The notes: generated from the sequence alone by a model not told the origin. DNA of 64,000 nucleotides from an uncultured Collinsella sp. (GCA_959026725.1 CAUFMG010000009.1:1-64000), one strand, 5' to 3'. Counted from the first letter of the stretch, positions 7,477 through 16,237 are shown. Translations and numbers: made by a program.

Positions 7477-8796
7477 CTATTCCTCCTCGAGTGTGACCTT
7501 GCCGCCCAGCAGGCGGTAGTGGTCGAAGAAATCGGGATAGGACTTGTTGACGGCCTCGGCGCCGTGGATCACGACCTCGCCGGTGGCGCGGCTCGCGGCG
7601 ATGGCGGCCATCATGGCGATGCGGTGGTCGTTGTGCGAATCGATCTCGCCGCCGGTGAAGGCATCGACGCCCTTGATGATGAGGTCGTCGCCGGCAATAC
7701 GCACCTGCGCGCCCAGCGCGGTGAGCTCGCGGGTGGTTGTGGCCAGGCGGTCGGATTCCTTGATACGCAGGCGGGCGCAATCGCGGATAAAGGTGCGGCC
7801 CTGTGCCAGCGAGGCCACGGCCGAGATAACGGGCACCAGGTCGGGAATGTCGTGGGCACTCATCTCAAAGCCGGCGAGCTTGTCGGACTGCACGGTGGCG
7901 GCGTTGGTGGAGCGCACGATGCGGGCACCAAAGCGCGAAAGCGCGGCAAGCACGTTGCGGTCGCCCTGCGCAGAGCTCAGGGACACACCCTCCACGGTGA
8001 TGGGGTCGGTGCCGATGGCGCCGGCGCACAGCCAAAAGGCAGCGTTGGACCAGTCACCCTCGACGGCCACGCTGCCGGGCGTGCGATACGAGCCACTGCT
8101 CACGCGGAAGTTTGTGACCTCGGGCTGGCCGTCCCGGGCGGGAATACGCTCGACGTTGACCTCGACGCCAAAGGCCTTCATGGCCTGGATCGTCAGGTTG
8201 ATGTAGGGACGGCTCTCAATGAGGCCGGTCACCTGCACGCAGGAGGGCTGGGCCAGCAGCGGGGCTGCCAGCAGCAGGCCCGAGATGTACTGCGAGCTCA
8301 CGTTGCCCGGCAGCACAAAGGTGCCCGGGCGCATGCGTCCGTTCGTCTTGAGCGGAAAACCGCCCAGACCCTGTAGGTCGCAGCCGGCGGCAATGATCTC
8401 GTCCGAGAGCGGCGAGAGCGGGCGGGCGCCCAGGCGGCCCTGGCCCACGAAGGTGGCATCCGCACCCAGCGCGCAGGCGACGGGCAGCATAAAGCGCAGC
8501 GTGGAGCCGCTCTCGCCGCAGTCGAGCGTGCCGCCGGCAAGGGCCTTGAGCAGGCCAAACTCAACACTCTTCATGGTGGGGTGGACCTGGAAGCCGTCCT
8601 CGACGGTCTCGATGCGAGCGCCCAGGGCCGTAAGGCAACGCACCGTAGCCTCGATGTCGGCGCAGGTGGTGTTGCAGGTGACGTGTGTCTCGCCGTTGGC
8701 AAGCGCAGCGCAGATGATGAGGCGATGCGCCATCGACTTGGACGCGATGGCGGGAACGGTGCCCTTAAGCGGGGACGGGGTGATGCGGGCTAGCAT
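7477..8796 (-). CDS. aroA: 3-phosphoshikimate 1-carboxyvinyltransferase (EPSP synthase)
   Basis: A 439-residue enzyme that joins PEP to shikimate-3-phosphate. The N-terminal SKSMAHRL carries the substrate-binding Ser-Lys, CGESGSTLRFMLP is the central signature, and LRIKESDRL plus DHRIAMM mark the C-terminal half. Length matches the family's two-domain inside-out barrel. It overlaps the end of aroB by 7 bases, indicating translational coupling. Confidence 0.96.
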   Translation of the reverse strand: MLARITPSPLKGTVPAIASKSMAHRLIICAALANGETHVTCNTTCADIEATVRCLTALGARIETVEDGFQVHPTMKSVEFGLLKALAGGTLDCGESGSTLRFMLPVACALGADATFVGQGRLGARPLSPLSDEIIAAGCDLQGLGGFPLKTNGRMRPGTFVLPGNVSSQYISGLLLAAPLLAQPSCVQVTGLIESRPYINLTIQAMKAFGVEVNVERIPARDGQPEVTNFRVSSGSYRTPGSVAVEGDWSNAAFWLCAGAIGTDPITVEGVSLSSAQGDRNVLAALSRFGARIVRSTNAATVQSDKLAGFEMSAHDIPDLVPVISAVASLAQGRTFIRDCARLRIKESDRLATTTRELTALGAQVRIAGDDLIIKGVDAFTGGEIDSHNDHRIAMMAAIAASRATGEVVIHGAEAVNKSYPDFFDHYRLLGGKVTLEEE

Positions 8797-9896
8797 GCGG
8801 ATGCGTCTCCCTTCTGGCCGAGGCCCTCGGCAATGAGTTCGTGGAAAGTGGAAAGCGGCGTGCGGTCGATGCTGCAGCGGCCAATGCCGTGCGGAATCAC
8901 CAGATCGATGGTGTCGCCCGCGCGCTTCTTGTCGTGGAGCGCCTCGGCAAAGACGGCATCGACATCGAGGTCGCAGCGGGTCTTGAGGCCATGGCGGGCG
9001 CAGAGCTCCTCAATACGACCGGGCAGTGCAGCATCGCAAACGCCGTGCAGGGCCGCGGCGCGCGTGATGATACCCATGCCGATCGAAACGCAGTTGCCGT
9101 GTCCGAGCTCAAAGTGCTCGCAGGCCTCGACGGCGTGTCCGGCGCTGTGTCCAAAGTTGAGGAGCTTGCGCTGGTTGGTTTCGCGCTCGTCGGCGACGAC
9201 TACGGCGCGCTTGATGTCGATATTGCGGGCGATGATGAGCGCTACGCGGGCCACATCGCGGTTGAGCAGCTCCAGCGTGAGCGGGGTCTTCTCCAGCTCG
9301 GCGAAAAGCTCTGGGTCGGCGATCACGGCGTGCTTGACGACCTCGCCGCAGCCGTCGGCGAACTGCTCGGGCGTGAGGGTGGCCAGGCACCCCACGTCGG
9401 CGATAACCACATTCGGCTGCCAAAAGGCGCCGGCCAGGTTCTTGCCGGCAGCCAGGTCGATGGCGGTCTTGCCGCCCACCGACGAATCCACCATGGCGAG
9501 CAGGCTCGTCGGGATCTGCACAAACTTGCAGCCGCGCATGTAGGTGGCGGCCACAAAGCCCGTCACGTCGCCCACGACGCCGCCGCCGAGCGCCACGATA
9601 ACGTCGGAGCGCGAAAGCTCGTGCTCGGCCACAAACTCCAAAATGGCAACATAGGTTTCGGCGCGCTTATGGGCCTCGCCGGCCTCGAAGGTGCAGATGC
9701 TCACCTCGTAGCCTGACGCCTCCAGGCTCTGCTTAACGGGCATCTGGTAGAGCGGGCCCACGTTGGTGTCCGTCACGATGACGGCCTTGGTGCCGCCGGC
9801 AGTGGCGCGCACGAGCGGTCCCGCCTGCTCCAGCAAAAACGTGCCAACATGCACCTGGTAGGGGCGTGCAGTGTCGATATCGATGGTAATCGCCAT
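8790..9896 (-). CDS. aroB: 3-dehydroquinate synthase
   Basis: A 368-residue NAD- and metal-dependent cyclase for the second shikimate step (DAHP to 3-dehydroquinate). The signatures are GGGVVGDVTGFVAATYMRG, the stretch QIPTSLLAMVDSSVGGKTAI, and the metal-binding region LNFGHSAGHAVE. Length is typical. Its start lies 36 bases after the tyrA stop and its end overlaps aroA. Confidence 0.96.
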   Translation of the reverse strand: MAITIDIDTARPYQVHVGTFLLEQAGPLVRATAGGTKAVIVTDTNVGPLYQMPVKQSLEASGYEVSICTFEAGEAHKRAETYVAILEFVAEHELSRSDVIVALGGGVVGDVTGFVAATYMRGCKFVQIPTSLLAMVDSSVGGKTAIDLAAGKNLAGAFWQPNVVIADVGCLATLTPEQFADGCGEVVKHAVIADPELFAELEKTPLTLELLNRDVARVALIIARNIDIKRAVVVADERETNQRKLLNFGHSAGHAVEACEHFELGHGNCVSIGMGIITRAAALHGVCDAALPGRIEELCARHGLKTRCDLDVDAVFAEALHDKKRAGDTIDLVIPHGIGRCSIDRTPLSTFHELIAEGLGQKGDASAC

Positions 9897-9932
9897 AAGC
9901 TATGGTCCTTTCGACCTGGCGTGATAGGTGGT

Positions 9933-10847
9933 CTAGTGGGAGGCCTCGTCGTCGAGTGCGCGCTTAATGCGGTCGCCCTCGGCAAGGAGATTCTCCAGAT
10001 AGCGCTGGTCGCGGTCCTTAAGGGCGCGGCTGTAGGCGCCGAGCGATTCGATAAGATGGTCGATCTCGAAGGCGAGCGCGTCGGCGTCGTCGATCATGAG
10101 CTCGGACCACATTTGCGGGTTGAGGTGCGCCACGCGGGTGAGATCGCGATAGCTACCGGCCGAAAAGCCGTGGTGGACCTGGGCAGTGGGGCTTTTGACG
10201 TAGGCGTTGGATACCACGTGCGCAAGCTGGCTCGTGAAGGCGATGACGCGGTCGTGCTCGGCGGCGCTGGTCACGCTGAACTTGCCAAAGCCCAGGGGGC
10301 GCACCATCTCGCGCACCTGGCCCAAAAGCTCCAGCTTAAGTGCATCGTCCACCGCGGGTGGCACGAGCACGAGCGGGGCGCCCTGGAACAGGTCGGCGCG
10401 GGAGTGCGCATAGCCCGAGTACTGCGTGCCCGCCATGGGGTGCGCACCCACAAAGTAAAAGCCGTGCTCGCGGGCAAGCTCAAAGGCGCGCTCGCACACG
10501 ATGCCCTTGACACCCACCGTGTCGATCACCACGGGACCCATGATGGCGTCGGTGTCGGTGGCGTCGGCGAGCGCCTGGGCGTGCGCCTCGAGCCACTCGA
10601 TGCATGCCTCGGGATAGCAGGCAAGGACGATGATGTCGCATTCGCCGAGTGTCTTGTCGTTGAGCTCTCCGGCGACAGTGCCCATGCTGGCGGCCGTCAT
10701 GACATCGTCATCGGGGTCCCAGGCCAGCACGCGAACGCCCGCCTGTGCATAGCCGCGGGCAAAGCTACCGCCGATGAGGCCCAGGCCGACGATACCGGCG
10801 CACTTGGGGCCGCCCTGGTTAACACGCGCGTTTCTCACCGTACCCAT
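9933..10847 (-). CDS. tyrA: Prephenate dehydrogenase
   Basis: A 304-residue NAD-dependent dehydrogenase that turns prephenate into 4-hydroxyphenylpyruvate for tyrosine. The Rossmann motif GLGLIGGS is at residues 21-28, and GAHPMAGTQYSG carries the catalytic His region. No C-terminal ACT domain is visible, unlike many Gram-positive TyrA proteins, so control may rest on the DAHP synthase. It starts three bases after the aroF stop. Confidence 0.94.
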   Translation of the reverse strand: MGTVRNARVNQGGPKCAGIVGLGLIGGSFARGYAQAGVRVLAWDPDDDVMTAASMGTVAGELNDKTLGECDIIVLACYPEACIEWLEAHAQALADATDTDAIMGPVVIDTVGVKGIVCERAFELAREHGFYFVGAHPMAGTQYSGYAHSRADLFQGAPLVLVPPAVDDALKLELLGQVREMVRPLGFGKFSVTSAAEHDRVIAFTSQLAHVVSNAYVKSPTAQVHHGFSAGSYRDLTRVAHLNPQMWSELMIDDADALAFEIDHLIESLGAYSRALKDRDQRYLENLLAEGDRIKRALDDEASH

Positions 10848-10850
10848 GAG

Positions 10851-11873
10851 CTACTCCATGGTCTCTTGGCAGACGACCTCGCGGATGGCTCGGATGCGGC
10901 GCATGGTGTCGTCGAACTGATCGGGGGTGAGGGCCTGGGCGCCGTCGGACCAGGCGCGGCTCGGCTCGTCGTGGACCTCGATCTCCAGGCCGTTGGCACC
11001 GCAGGCGGTCGCGGCGAGCGCCATGGGCTCAACGTAGCGGGTGTAGCCGGTGGCGTGGCTGGGGTCGGCGACGACGGGCAGGTGCGACAGGTGGTGCAGC
11101 ACCGGCACGGCGTTGAGGTCGAAGGTATTGCGGGTGCGGGTCTCGAAGGTGCGGATGCCGCGCTCGCACAGGATGACGTTGTCGTTGCCCTCGCTCATGA
11201 TGTACTCGGCTGCCATAAGCAGCTCGTCGATCGTGCCGGACATACCGCGCTTGAGCAGAATCGGGGTCTGGGTCTTGCCGACCTCCTTGAGCAGGGGGAA
11301 GTTCTGGGCGTTGCGGGCGCCGATCTGCATGACGTCAATCTTCTTGTCCAAGAAGACCTGCACGTCGCGTGGATCCATGATCTCGGTGACGATCGGCATG
11401 TCGAGCTCGGCAGACGCCTCGCACAGCAGGTCGAGGCCGGCGGGGCCCATGCCCTGGTAGGCGTAGGGGGAGGTGCGGGGCTTGTAGGCACCGCCGCGCA
11501 GCATCGTGGCGCCGGCGGCCTTCACGCGGCGGGCGATGCGGATGAGGTTCTCGCCCTCGACGGAGCACGGGCCGGCGATGACCTGGAACTGGTCGCCGCC
11601 GATCTTGACGCCGTGGCCGCAGTCGATGACGGAGTCCTCGGGGTGGAACTTGCGGTTGGCGCGCTTGAACGGCTCGGAGACGCGCTGCACGCGCTCGACG
11701 ACATCCATGGACTCGAGCAGGAACGGGTCGATCTTGGTCGTATCGCCCACCAGGCCGATGATCGTCTCGTTCTCGCCGCGCGAGACATCGGTCTTCAGAC
11801 CCTTTTTCTCAATCCAGCTGACGATATGGCTTACGGCCTCGTCGCTGGCGCTCTGCTTTAAAATTGCAATCAT
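10851..11873 (-). CDS. aroF: 3-deoxy-7-phosphoheptulonate (DAHP) synthase, type I-beta with N-terminal regulatory domain
   Basis: A 340-residue enzyme that condenses PEP and erythrose-4-phosphate, the first committed step. Residues 1 to about 80 (MIAILKQSASDEAV onward) form a ferredoxin-like domain like that of the Thermotoga enzyme, known as a feedback module for Tyr or Phe. The catalytic barrel follows, with IAGPCSVE, GGAYKPRTSPYAYQG, PILLKRGM and DPSHATG. I chose ATG 11873 because GAGGTGAGAGG precedes it; the frame stays open to 11921, but that extension runs through a terminator-like hairpin. It is the first gene of the aro operon. Confidence 0.95.
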   Translation of the reverse strand: MIAILKQSASDEAVSHIVSWIEKKGLKTDVSRGENETIIGLVGDTTKIDPFLLESMDVVERVQRVSEPFKRANRKFHPEDSVIDCGHGVKIGGDQFQVIAGPCSVEGENLIRIARRVKAAGATMLRGGAYKPRTSPYAYQGMGPAGLDLLCEASAELDMPIVTEIMDPRDVQVFLDKKIDVMQIGARNAQNFPLLKEVGKTQTPILLKRGMSGTIDELLMAAEYIMSEGNDNVILCERGIRTFETRTRNTFDLNAVPVLHHLSHLPVVADPSHATGYTRYVEPMALAATACGANGLEIEVHDEPSRAWSDGAQALTPDQFDDTMRRIRAIREVVCQETME

Positions 11874-11883
11874 GGTGTGCCTC

Positions 11884-11946
11884 TCACCTCGATGGATAAC
11901 TTTTGCAAAAACGGCCCGCATCGCGAGCCGTGTATATATGGTGCAT
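11884..11946 (-). CDS. Possible 20-residue leader peptide of the aro operon
   Basis: A short frame from ATG 11946 to TGA 11884 encodes MHHIYTARDAGRFCKSYPSR, with Tyr at 5 and 17 and Phe at 13. It spans the terminator-like hairpin and ends just before the aroF ribosome-binding region. The ATG lies about nine bases after the likely -10, so the message would be nearly leaderless. Aromatic codons are not strongly clustered. This is a suggestion only. Confidence 0.22.
   Translation of the reverse strand: MHHIYTARDAGRFCKSYPSR
11907..11930 (-). terminator. Candidate attenuator (intrinsic terminator in the aro leader)
   Basis: Read on the minus strand, CGGCTCGC, loop GAT and GCGGGCCG form an unbroken 8-bp stem (one G-T pair) followed directly by TTTTT. 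It lies between the likely operon promoter and aroF, so it can end transcription before the first gene. No competing antiterminator was resolved by eye. Confidence 0.6.
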
Positions 11947-11954
11947 GAGAGTTT

Positions 11955-11984
11955 ATACTATCTGACTCGCTTTTGCCTTCTAAA
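11955..11984 (-). promoter_or_regulatory. Likely promoter of the aro operon
   Basis: On the minus strand a TTTAGA -35 (11984-11979) is followed after 18 bases by TAGTAT (11960-11955), overlapping an alternative TATAAA box. The predicted start lies near 11947, giving a leader of about 75 bases that contains the hairpin. Both boxes match consensus at four of six positions. Confidence 0.45.
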
Positions 11985-12036
11985 GTGGGCCGTTGCGGCT
12001 CGTCTTCCTCGGAATTGCAAAGCTTTTTCTTTTATT

Positions 12037-12066
12037 TTGATAGCCCGTGGTGCACTTGGGTATAAT
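12037..12066 (+). promoter_or_regulatory. Promoter of tRNA-Arg(CCG)
   Basis: TTGATA (12037-12042) and a perfect TATAAT (12061-12066) are separated by 18 bases. The tRNA begins 12 bases after the -10, as expected for a stable RNA gene. Confidence 0.85.
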
Positions 12067-12077
12067 GCCAACCGTTG

Positions 12078-12154
12078 GCCCTATTAGCTCAGGGGATTAG
12101 AGCGTCTGCCTCCGGAGCAGAAGGCCGTTGGTTCGAATCCAACATGGGGCACCA
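12078..12154 (+). tRNA. tRNA-Arg (anticodon CCG)
   Basis: A 77-base cloverleaf: acceptor GCCCTAT / ATGGGGC (one T-G pair), D-arm GCTC...GAGC, anticodon stem TCTGC / GCAGA, loop CTCCGGA with anticodon CCG (codon CGG), T-stem GTTGG / CCAAC around TTCGAAT, and encoded CCA. Confidence 0.95.
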
Positions 12155-12165
12155 TCGAACGTAAG

Positions 12166-12198
12166 ACCGTCCGAACCTCGCATGGTCCGGGCGGTTTT
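12166..12198 (+). terminator. Intrinsic terminator of tRNA-Arg(CCG)
   Basis: ACCGTCCGAACC pairs with GGTCCGGGCGGT (one mismatch, one T-G pair) around a 6-base loop and is followed by TTT. It lies only about 30 bases before the P-type ATPase start. Confidence 0.75.
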
Positions 12199-12229
12199 CT
12201 TATACCGACGCGACGTGATGGGACGTGGT

Positions 12230-14953
12230 ATGGCAGCAACGGATATCGAGCGCGGACTCTCGACCGCCGAGGTCGAGGAGCGTATCGCCGCCGGTAAGAT
12301 CAACCGCAACATGGAACTCAAGACCAAGTCGGTCAAAGAGCTCATCATCGAGAACCTCTGCACGCTGTTCAATTTGATCAACGTGATCTTGGCTTTCCTG
12401 GTCATTTTGACCGGTTCGTTTAAGAATCTGACGTTCCTGTTCGTGGTGTTCTTGAACACCGCTATTGGCGTCATTCAGTCCATGCGTTCCAAGAAGATGG
12501 TCGATAAGCTCACGCTGCTGACCTCCAAGAAGGCCATCGCGGTGCGCGATGGCGCCGAGGTGGAGCTCGACCTGGACCAGATCGTGCTCGACGACATCAT
12601 CCGCCTGGGGCGCGGCGACCAGATTCCCGCTGACGCCGTGGTGGTTTCGGGCGAGGCGCTCGTGAACGAGAGCCTGCTGACGGGCGAGAGCGACCTTATT
12701 AAGAAACAGCCCGGTTCCGAGCTCATGAGCGGCAGCTTTATCGACTCGGGCCTGCTGCGCGCCCGCGTGATCCATGTCGGCGCCGACAACTACGTGGCCA
12801 AAATTAATAACGAGGCCAAGTACGTCAAAAAGGTCAATTCCGAGATCATGAACGCGCTTAACGCCATCGTGCGCTTTGCGAGCATCATCATGATTCCGCT
12901 TGGCCTGGCTCTGTTCGCCTCGAGTGTAAGTGGGCTGTGGGATGCCGCGGGAACCCCGGGCGATAGCGCGCTTTCGTGGTGCTTCTCCGAGCTGTTGGCT
13001 GGTCATGTGCCTTCGTCGGCGCTGCTGTCCACGGTGGGCGCCCTGCTGGGCATGATCCCGCAAGGCCTGGTGCTGCTGACCTCGTCGGTGCTCGCCATCG
13101 CCACGGTGCGCCTGGCCCGCCGCAAGGTGCTGGCGCAGCAGCTCTACTGCATCGAGACGCTCGCGCGCGTCGACGTGCTGTGCCTGGACAAGACGGGCAC
13201 CATCACGTCGGGTCGTATGGAGGTCGAGGGCACTTACCCGCTGCCTGTTGAAGGTGTTGGCTTTGGCGTGGACTCGGAGGAGGCGGCTGTTCCCGTCGAT
13301 ACCACAGTGCTCGATTTTGCGCTGGCTAACGTCGCGCGTGCGACTTCGGCCGATGCCAACGAGACCTGCCAGGCGCTGCTCAACTATTACGCCGATCGCC
13401 CGGTCGAGGTGTCTGAGCCGCTGTCGGTCATTCCGTTCTCGTCGTCTAAAAAATGGAGTGGCGCTTCTTTTGCGCAGGGCTCCTATGTGATGGGTGCCGC
13501 GCAGTTTGTGCTCTCTGATCGTGTGTTTTCGCAGGTCGAGAACCGTGTCGCCGAGCTTGCCGATACCTGCCGCGTGCTCGTGGTGGCGCGCGTGGACGGC
13601 TTTACGCCCGATGGGGATATGGTGGGCGAGGCCGAGCCCGTGGGCTTTGTGACCATCCGCGACGAGATTCGTACCTCGGCGGCCGAGACCATCGGCTACT
13701 TTAACGAGCAGGGCGTGACCCTCAACGTGATCAGTGGCGACGATCCGCGTACGGTGTCGTCGATCGCGCGCGTGGTGGGCGTGCCGGGGGCGGACGCTTA
13801 TGTGGACGCCACGACGCTCGATACACCGACCAAGCTTGATGCCGCAGTGGACCGCTACCATGTCTTTGGTCGTGTGACCCCGCAGCAGAAGCGCGAGCTC
13901 GTGCAGGCGCTCAAGCGCCGCGAGCACACCGTGGCCATGACGGGCGACGGCGTCAACGACGTGCTGGCGCTCAAGGAGGCCGACTGCTCCGTGGCCATGG
14001 CGGCCGGCTCCGATGCCGCGCGTAACGTGGCCGAGATCGTACTCGTCGACAACGACTTTGCCTCGATTCCCGCCGTGGTGGCCGAGGGCCGTCGCTCCAT
14101 CAACAACCTGCAGCGTTCGGCCTCACTGTTCCTGACCAAGACGCTGTTCTCGATGGGCCTGGCGGCGCTGTGTATCGCGCTGCCGCCGTACCCCTTCGAG
14201 CCCATCCAGATGACGCTCATTAACTTCTTCTGCATCGGCGCGCCGGGCTTTGTGTTGGGCCTGGAGCCCAACAATGCTCGTGTGAAGGGTGCGTTTTTGA
14301 GCAACGTACTCAAGCGTGCACTGCCGGCGTCGATTGCGGTCATTTTGGCTGCGGCGCTCGATATCTTTGTGGCGCGCGTGTTTGGCTTTAGCCAGCTCAC
14401 GCTGTCTACGATGTGCCTGCTTACGTCGTGCGCGGCGAGCGTCAGCCTAATCTGGCGCATCTCGCAGCCTCTCACGCCCTTACGTGTGGTGCTCTTTGTG
14501 TTTGTAGTCGCCGGCATCCTGGTGGGCGTTATCGGATTCCCGGAGCTGCTGTCTATTGCCAACCTGTCGATGGGCCAGATGGTTATCTTGGCTGTTATCG
14601 TGGTCTTTACCTGCTCGGTGTTCTTTAAGCTCGCCACGATGATGGATTCGCTCAAGCCGCGTCGTCGTCATGCCGCAACTGGTTTTGGCCGCGGTGTGCG
14701 CGTCCGCCTGGGTCGCGGTGGCGGCAAGGTGAGCTCGACGGGCTCGACGGCCGAACGTTTTGCCAAGCGCGTCGCCGCCGACATGGCGCAGCGCCGCGAA
14801 GATCGCACCGCTCGCGAGGCCGAGGCCCGCGCACTCGAGGGCGTGGCCCAGGCCCAGCCCAAGAAAAAGAAGAGTACCGGAGCCAAGCGCTCTCGCGTGA
14901 CCAAGTCCGCCCAAGGCATCAAAGTCTCGATGCCAAGCAAAAAGAAGAAGTAA
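12230..14953 (+). CDS. P-type cation-transporting ATPase, CtpE-like
   Basis: About 907 residues. TGES is at 151-154 (actuator domain), the phosphorylated Asp of DKTGT is Asp320, and TGDGVND is at 571-577. Before the phosphorylation site a membrane segment carries MIPQGLVLLTSSVLAIATVRLARR, close to the MIPEGLVLL pattern of mycobacterial CtpE, a calcium-uptake pump; the ion here is inferred only. About eight to ten membrane segments are visible, with a cluster in the C-terminal third. After the last one a tail of about 100 residues is rich in Arg and Lys and ends KKKK. The frame is open upstream through the tRNA; ATG 12230 with GGGA upstream is preferred, ATG 12218 is possible. Confidence 0.88.
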   Translation: MAATDIERGLSTAEVEERIAAGKINRNMELKTKSVKELIIENLCTLFNLINVILAFLVILTGSFKNLTFLFVVFLNTAIGVIQSMRSKKMVDKLTLLTSKKAIAVRDGAEVELDLDQIVLDDIIRLGRGDQIPADAVVVSGEALVNESLLTGESDLIKKQPGSELMSGSFIDSGLLRARVIHVGADNYVAKINNEAKYVKKVNSEIMNALNAIVRFASIIMIPLGLALFASSVSGLWDAAGTPGDSALSWCFSELLAGHVPSSALLSTVGALLGMIPQGLVLLTSSVLAIATVRLARRKVLAQQLYCIETLARVDVLCLDKTGTITSGRMEVEGTYPLPVEGVGFGVDSEEAAVPVDTTVLDFALANVARATSADANETCQALLNYYADRPVEVSEPLSVIPFSSSKKWSGASFAQGSYVMGAAQFVLSDRVFSQVENRVAELADTCRVLVVARVDGFTPDGDMVGEAEPVGFVTIRDEIRTSAAETIGYFNEQGVTLNVISGDDPRTVSSIARVVGVPGADAYVDATTLDTPTKLDAAVDRYHVFGRVTPQQKRELVQALKRREHTVAMTGDGVNDVLALKEADCSVAMAAGSDAARNVAEIVLVDNDFASIPAVVAEGRRSINNLQRSASLFLTKTLFSMGLAALCIALPPYPFEPIQMTLINFFCIGAPGFVLGLEPNNARVKGAFLSNVLKRALPASIAVILAAALDIFVARVFGFSQLTLSTMCLLTSCAASVSLIWRISQPLTPLRVVLFVFVVAGILVGVIGFPELLSIANLSMGQMVILAVIVVFTCSVFFKLATMMDSLKPRRRHAATGFGRGVRVRLGRGGGKVSSTGSTAERFAKRVAADMAQRREDRTAREAEARALEGVAQAQPKKKKSTGAKRSRVTKSAQGIKVSMPSKKKK

Positions 14954-15056
14954 CTACGCGCCCTGCCGATGTTGAATTGGTGCCTTGCTCCTGTGGGGCC
15001 GTGGCGATGTTATGCTCTAACCTCGATTGTTTGAATTGCTTCGAAAAGAGGATGCC

Positions 15057-16199
15057 GTGATCTGCCCGCATTGCCTTAAGACTATCGAGGACGGCGCCTC
15101 GTTCTGCCCCTACTGCAACGCCTATGTGGGTCCGGGCGATGGTCCCGAGCACACCGAGTTCGTGTTCTGTGAGGGCTGCGGTGCCCGTCTTTCTCCGCAT
15201 GATCGTACGTGCCCCAAATGCGGACGCCCCGCTCCGGGTATCCTCTCCGAGGACGCGGCCGCATCCGACCTGGCAGCGGGCCGCACGGCGGGCTTTCCGC
15301 GCCTAACGCAAGAGCAGATCGATACCGAGGTGCCGCATGCGCCGGCCTCTGCCGCTGCGGTGCTTTCGGATGCCGCTGATCCTAACGAGACCTGCGTGCT
15401 GCCGGCTTTCGATAAGGATTTCGGTATCCCCAAGGTCGATATTCCCACGCCCGTTTCCCTGCATGACGATGCTCAAAAACCCAAGCGCAAGGTGCACCCC
15501 GACGAGGACGCCTATCACAAGCACAAGCGTCATATCCCCAAGCCGCTCATCGTCATCGCGGTCCTTGCCGTCCTTTGCGGCGGTGCCTATTGGTTCGTGA
15601 CGGCCGATCCCATGGGTGTCATGCCTGGCTTCTATGACCAGTTTGGCCAGGCCGCGCAGACGACCTTCCCTACGCGCCAAAAGGGCGAGGCGACTGAGGA
15701 CGATACCAAGCAGGACGATTCTGCCGAGGTGGTCCAGGAAGAAACCGTGCTCACCGATGATCAGCTCTATACCAGGCTCGACGGTCTGTATCAGACTATC
15801 GTGTCCTACGGTGACGAGGACCAGATCGGCGAGGTCATCGATTCCTTTAACAACGGCTATCTCCGATCGCCGCTGTCCACCCGTCAGGAGCTGTCGCAGA
15901 GTGCCTACGCCCTGCGCGACCAGATCAAAAAGACGCAAGATGAGCTCAACAACCTTAAGTATCAGGACGATACGGTCTATGCGGATGACATCGCCCACTT
16001 AAAGCAGCTTGCCGAGTGGATGTTCGAGCGTGTCGACGTGATCTGCCAGAGTTGGGACATCTCGCTGGCCATTCCCGATGGCGAGTCGATGAGTTCCCAC
16101 CAAAGCGAGATCCTGGCGCCCATCGCGCAGGGCGGCAACAGCGCGCTGAACCAGTACGACGCCAATGTGGGTTCTTGGAAGCCGCAGCAGCATTCCTAA
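15057..16199 (+). CDS. Double zinc-ribbon, single-pass membrane protein of unknown function
   Basis: A 380-residue protein starting at GTG 15057 behind AAGAGGA. Two zinc ribbons open it: Cys3, Cys6, Cys17, Cys20 and Cys38, Cys41, Cys52, Cys55. A low-complexity linker and a basic stretch (residues about 135-160) lead to one membrane segment at about 162-182 (LIVIAVLAVLCGGAYWFV), and the remaining 200 residues should lie outside the membrane with several helices of coiled-coil character. I do not recognise the outer domain. The layout is N-terminal metal-binding part inside and helical domain outside, similar to the TPR protein at 16861-18165, so a shared envelope role is possible. Confidence 0.75.
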   Translation: MICPHCLKTIEDGASFCPYCNAYVGPGDGPEHTEFVFCEGCGARLSPHDRTCPKCGRPAPGILSEDAAASDLAAGRTAGFPRLTQEQIDTEVPHAPASAAAVLSDAADPNETCVLPAFDKDFGIPKVDIPTPVSLHDDAQKPKRKVHPDEDAYHKHKRHIPKPLIVIAVLAVLCGGAYWFVTADPMGVMPGFYDQFGQAAQTTFPTRQKGEATEDDTKQDDSAEVVQEETVLTDDQLYTRLDGLYQTIVSYGDEDQIGEVIDSFNNGYLRSPLSTRQELSQSAYALRDQIKKTQDELNNLKYQDDTVYADDIAHLKQLAEWMFERVDVICQSWDISLAIPDGESMSSHQSEILAPIAQGGNSALNQYDANVGSWKPQQHS

Positions 16200-16237
16200 A
16201 ATTAGTTCGCCATAGTCGGCATAACCTACGTGCGCAA

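Noticed and set aside
11874..11921. A 16-residue longer AroF starting at 11921
   Set aside because: The extra residues are encoded by one arm and the T run of the leader hairpin, and the family begins at MIAILK.
12128..12229. An N-terminal extension of the P-type ATPase reading through tRNA-Arg(CCG)
   Set aside because: It would place coding sequence over the tRNA 3' half and its terminator; ATG 12218 or 12230 is more sensible.
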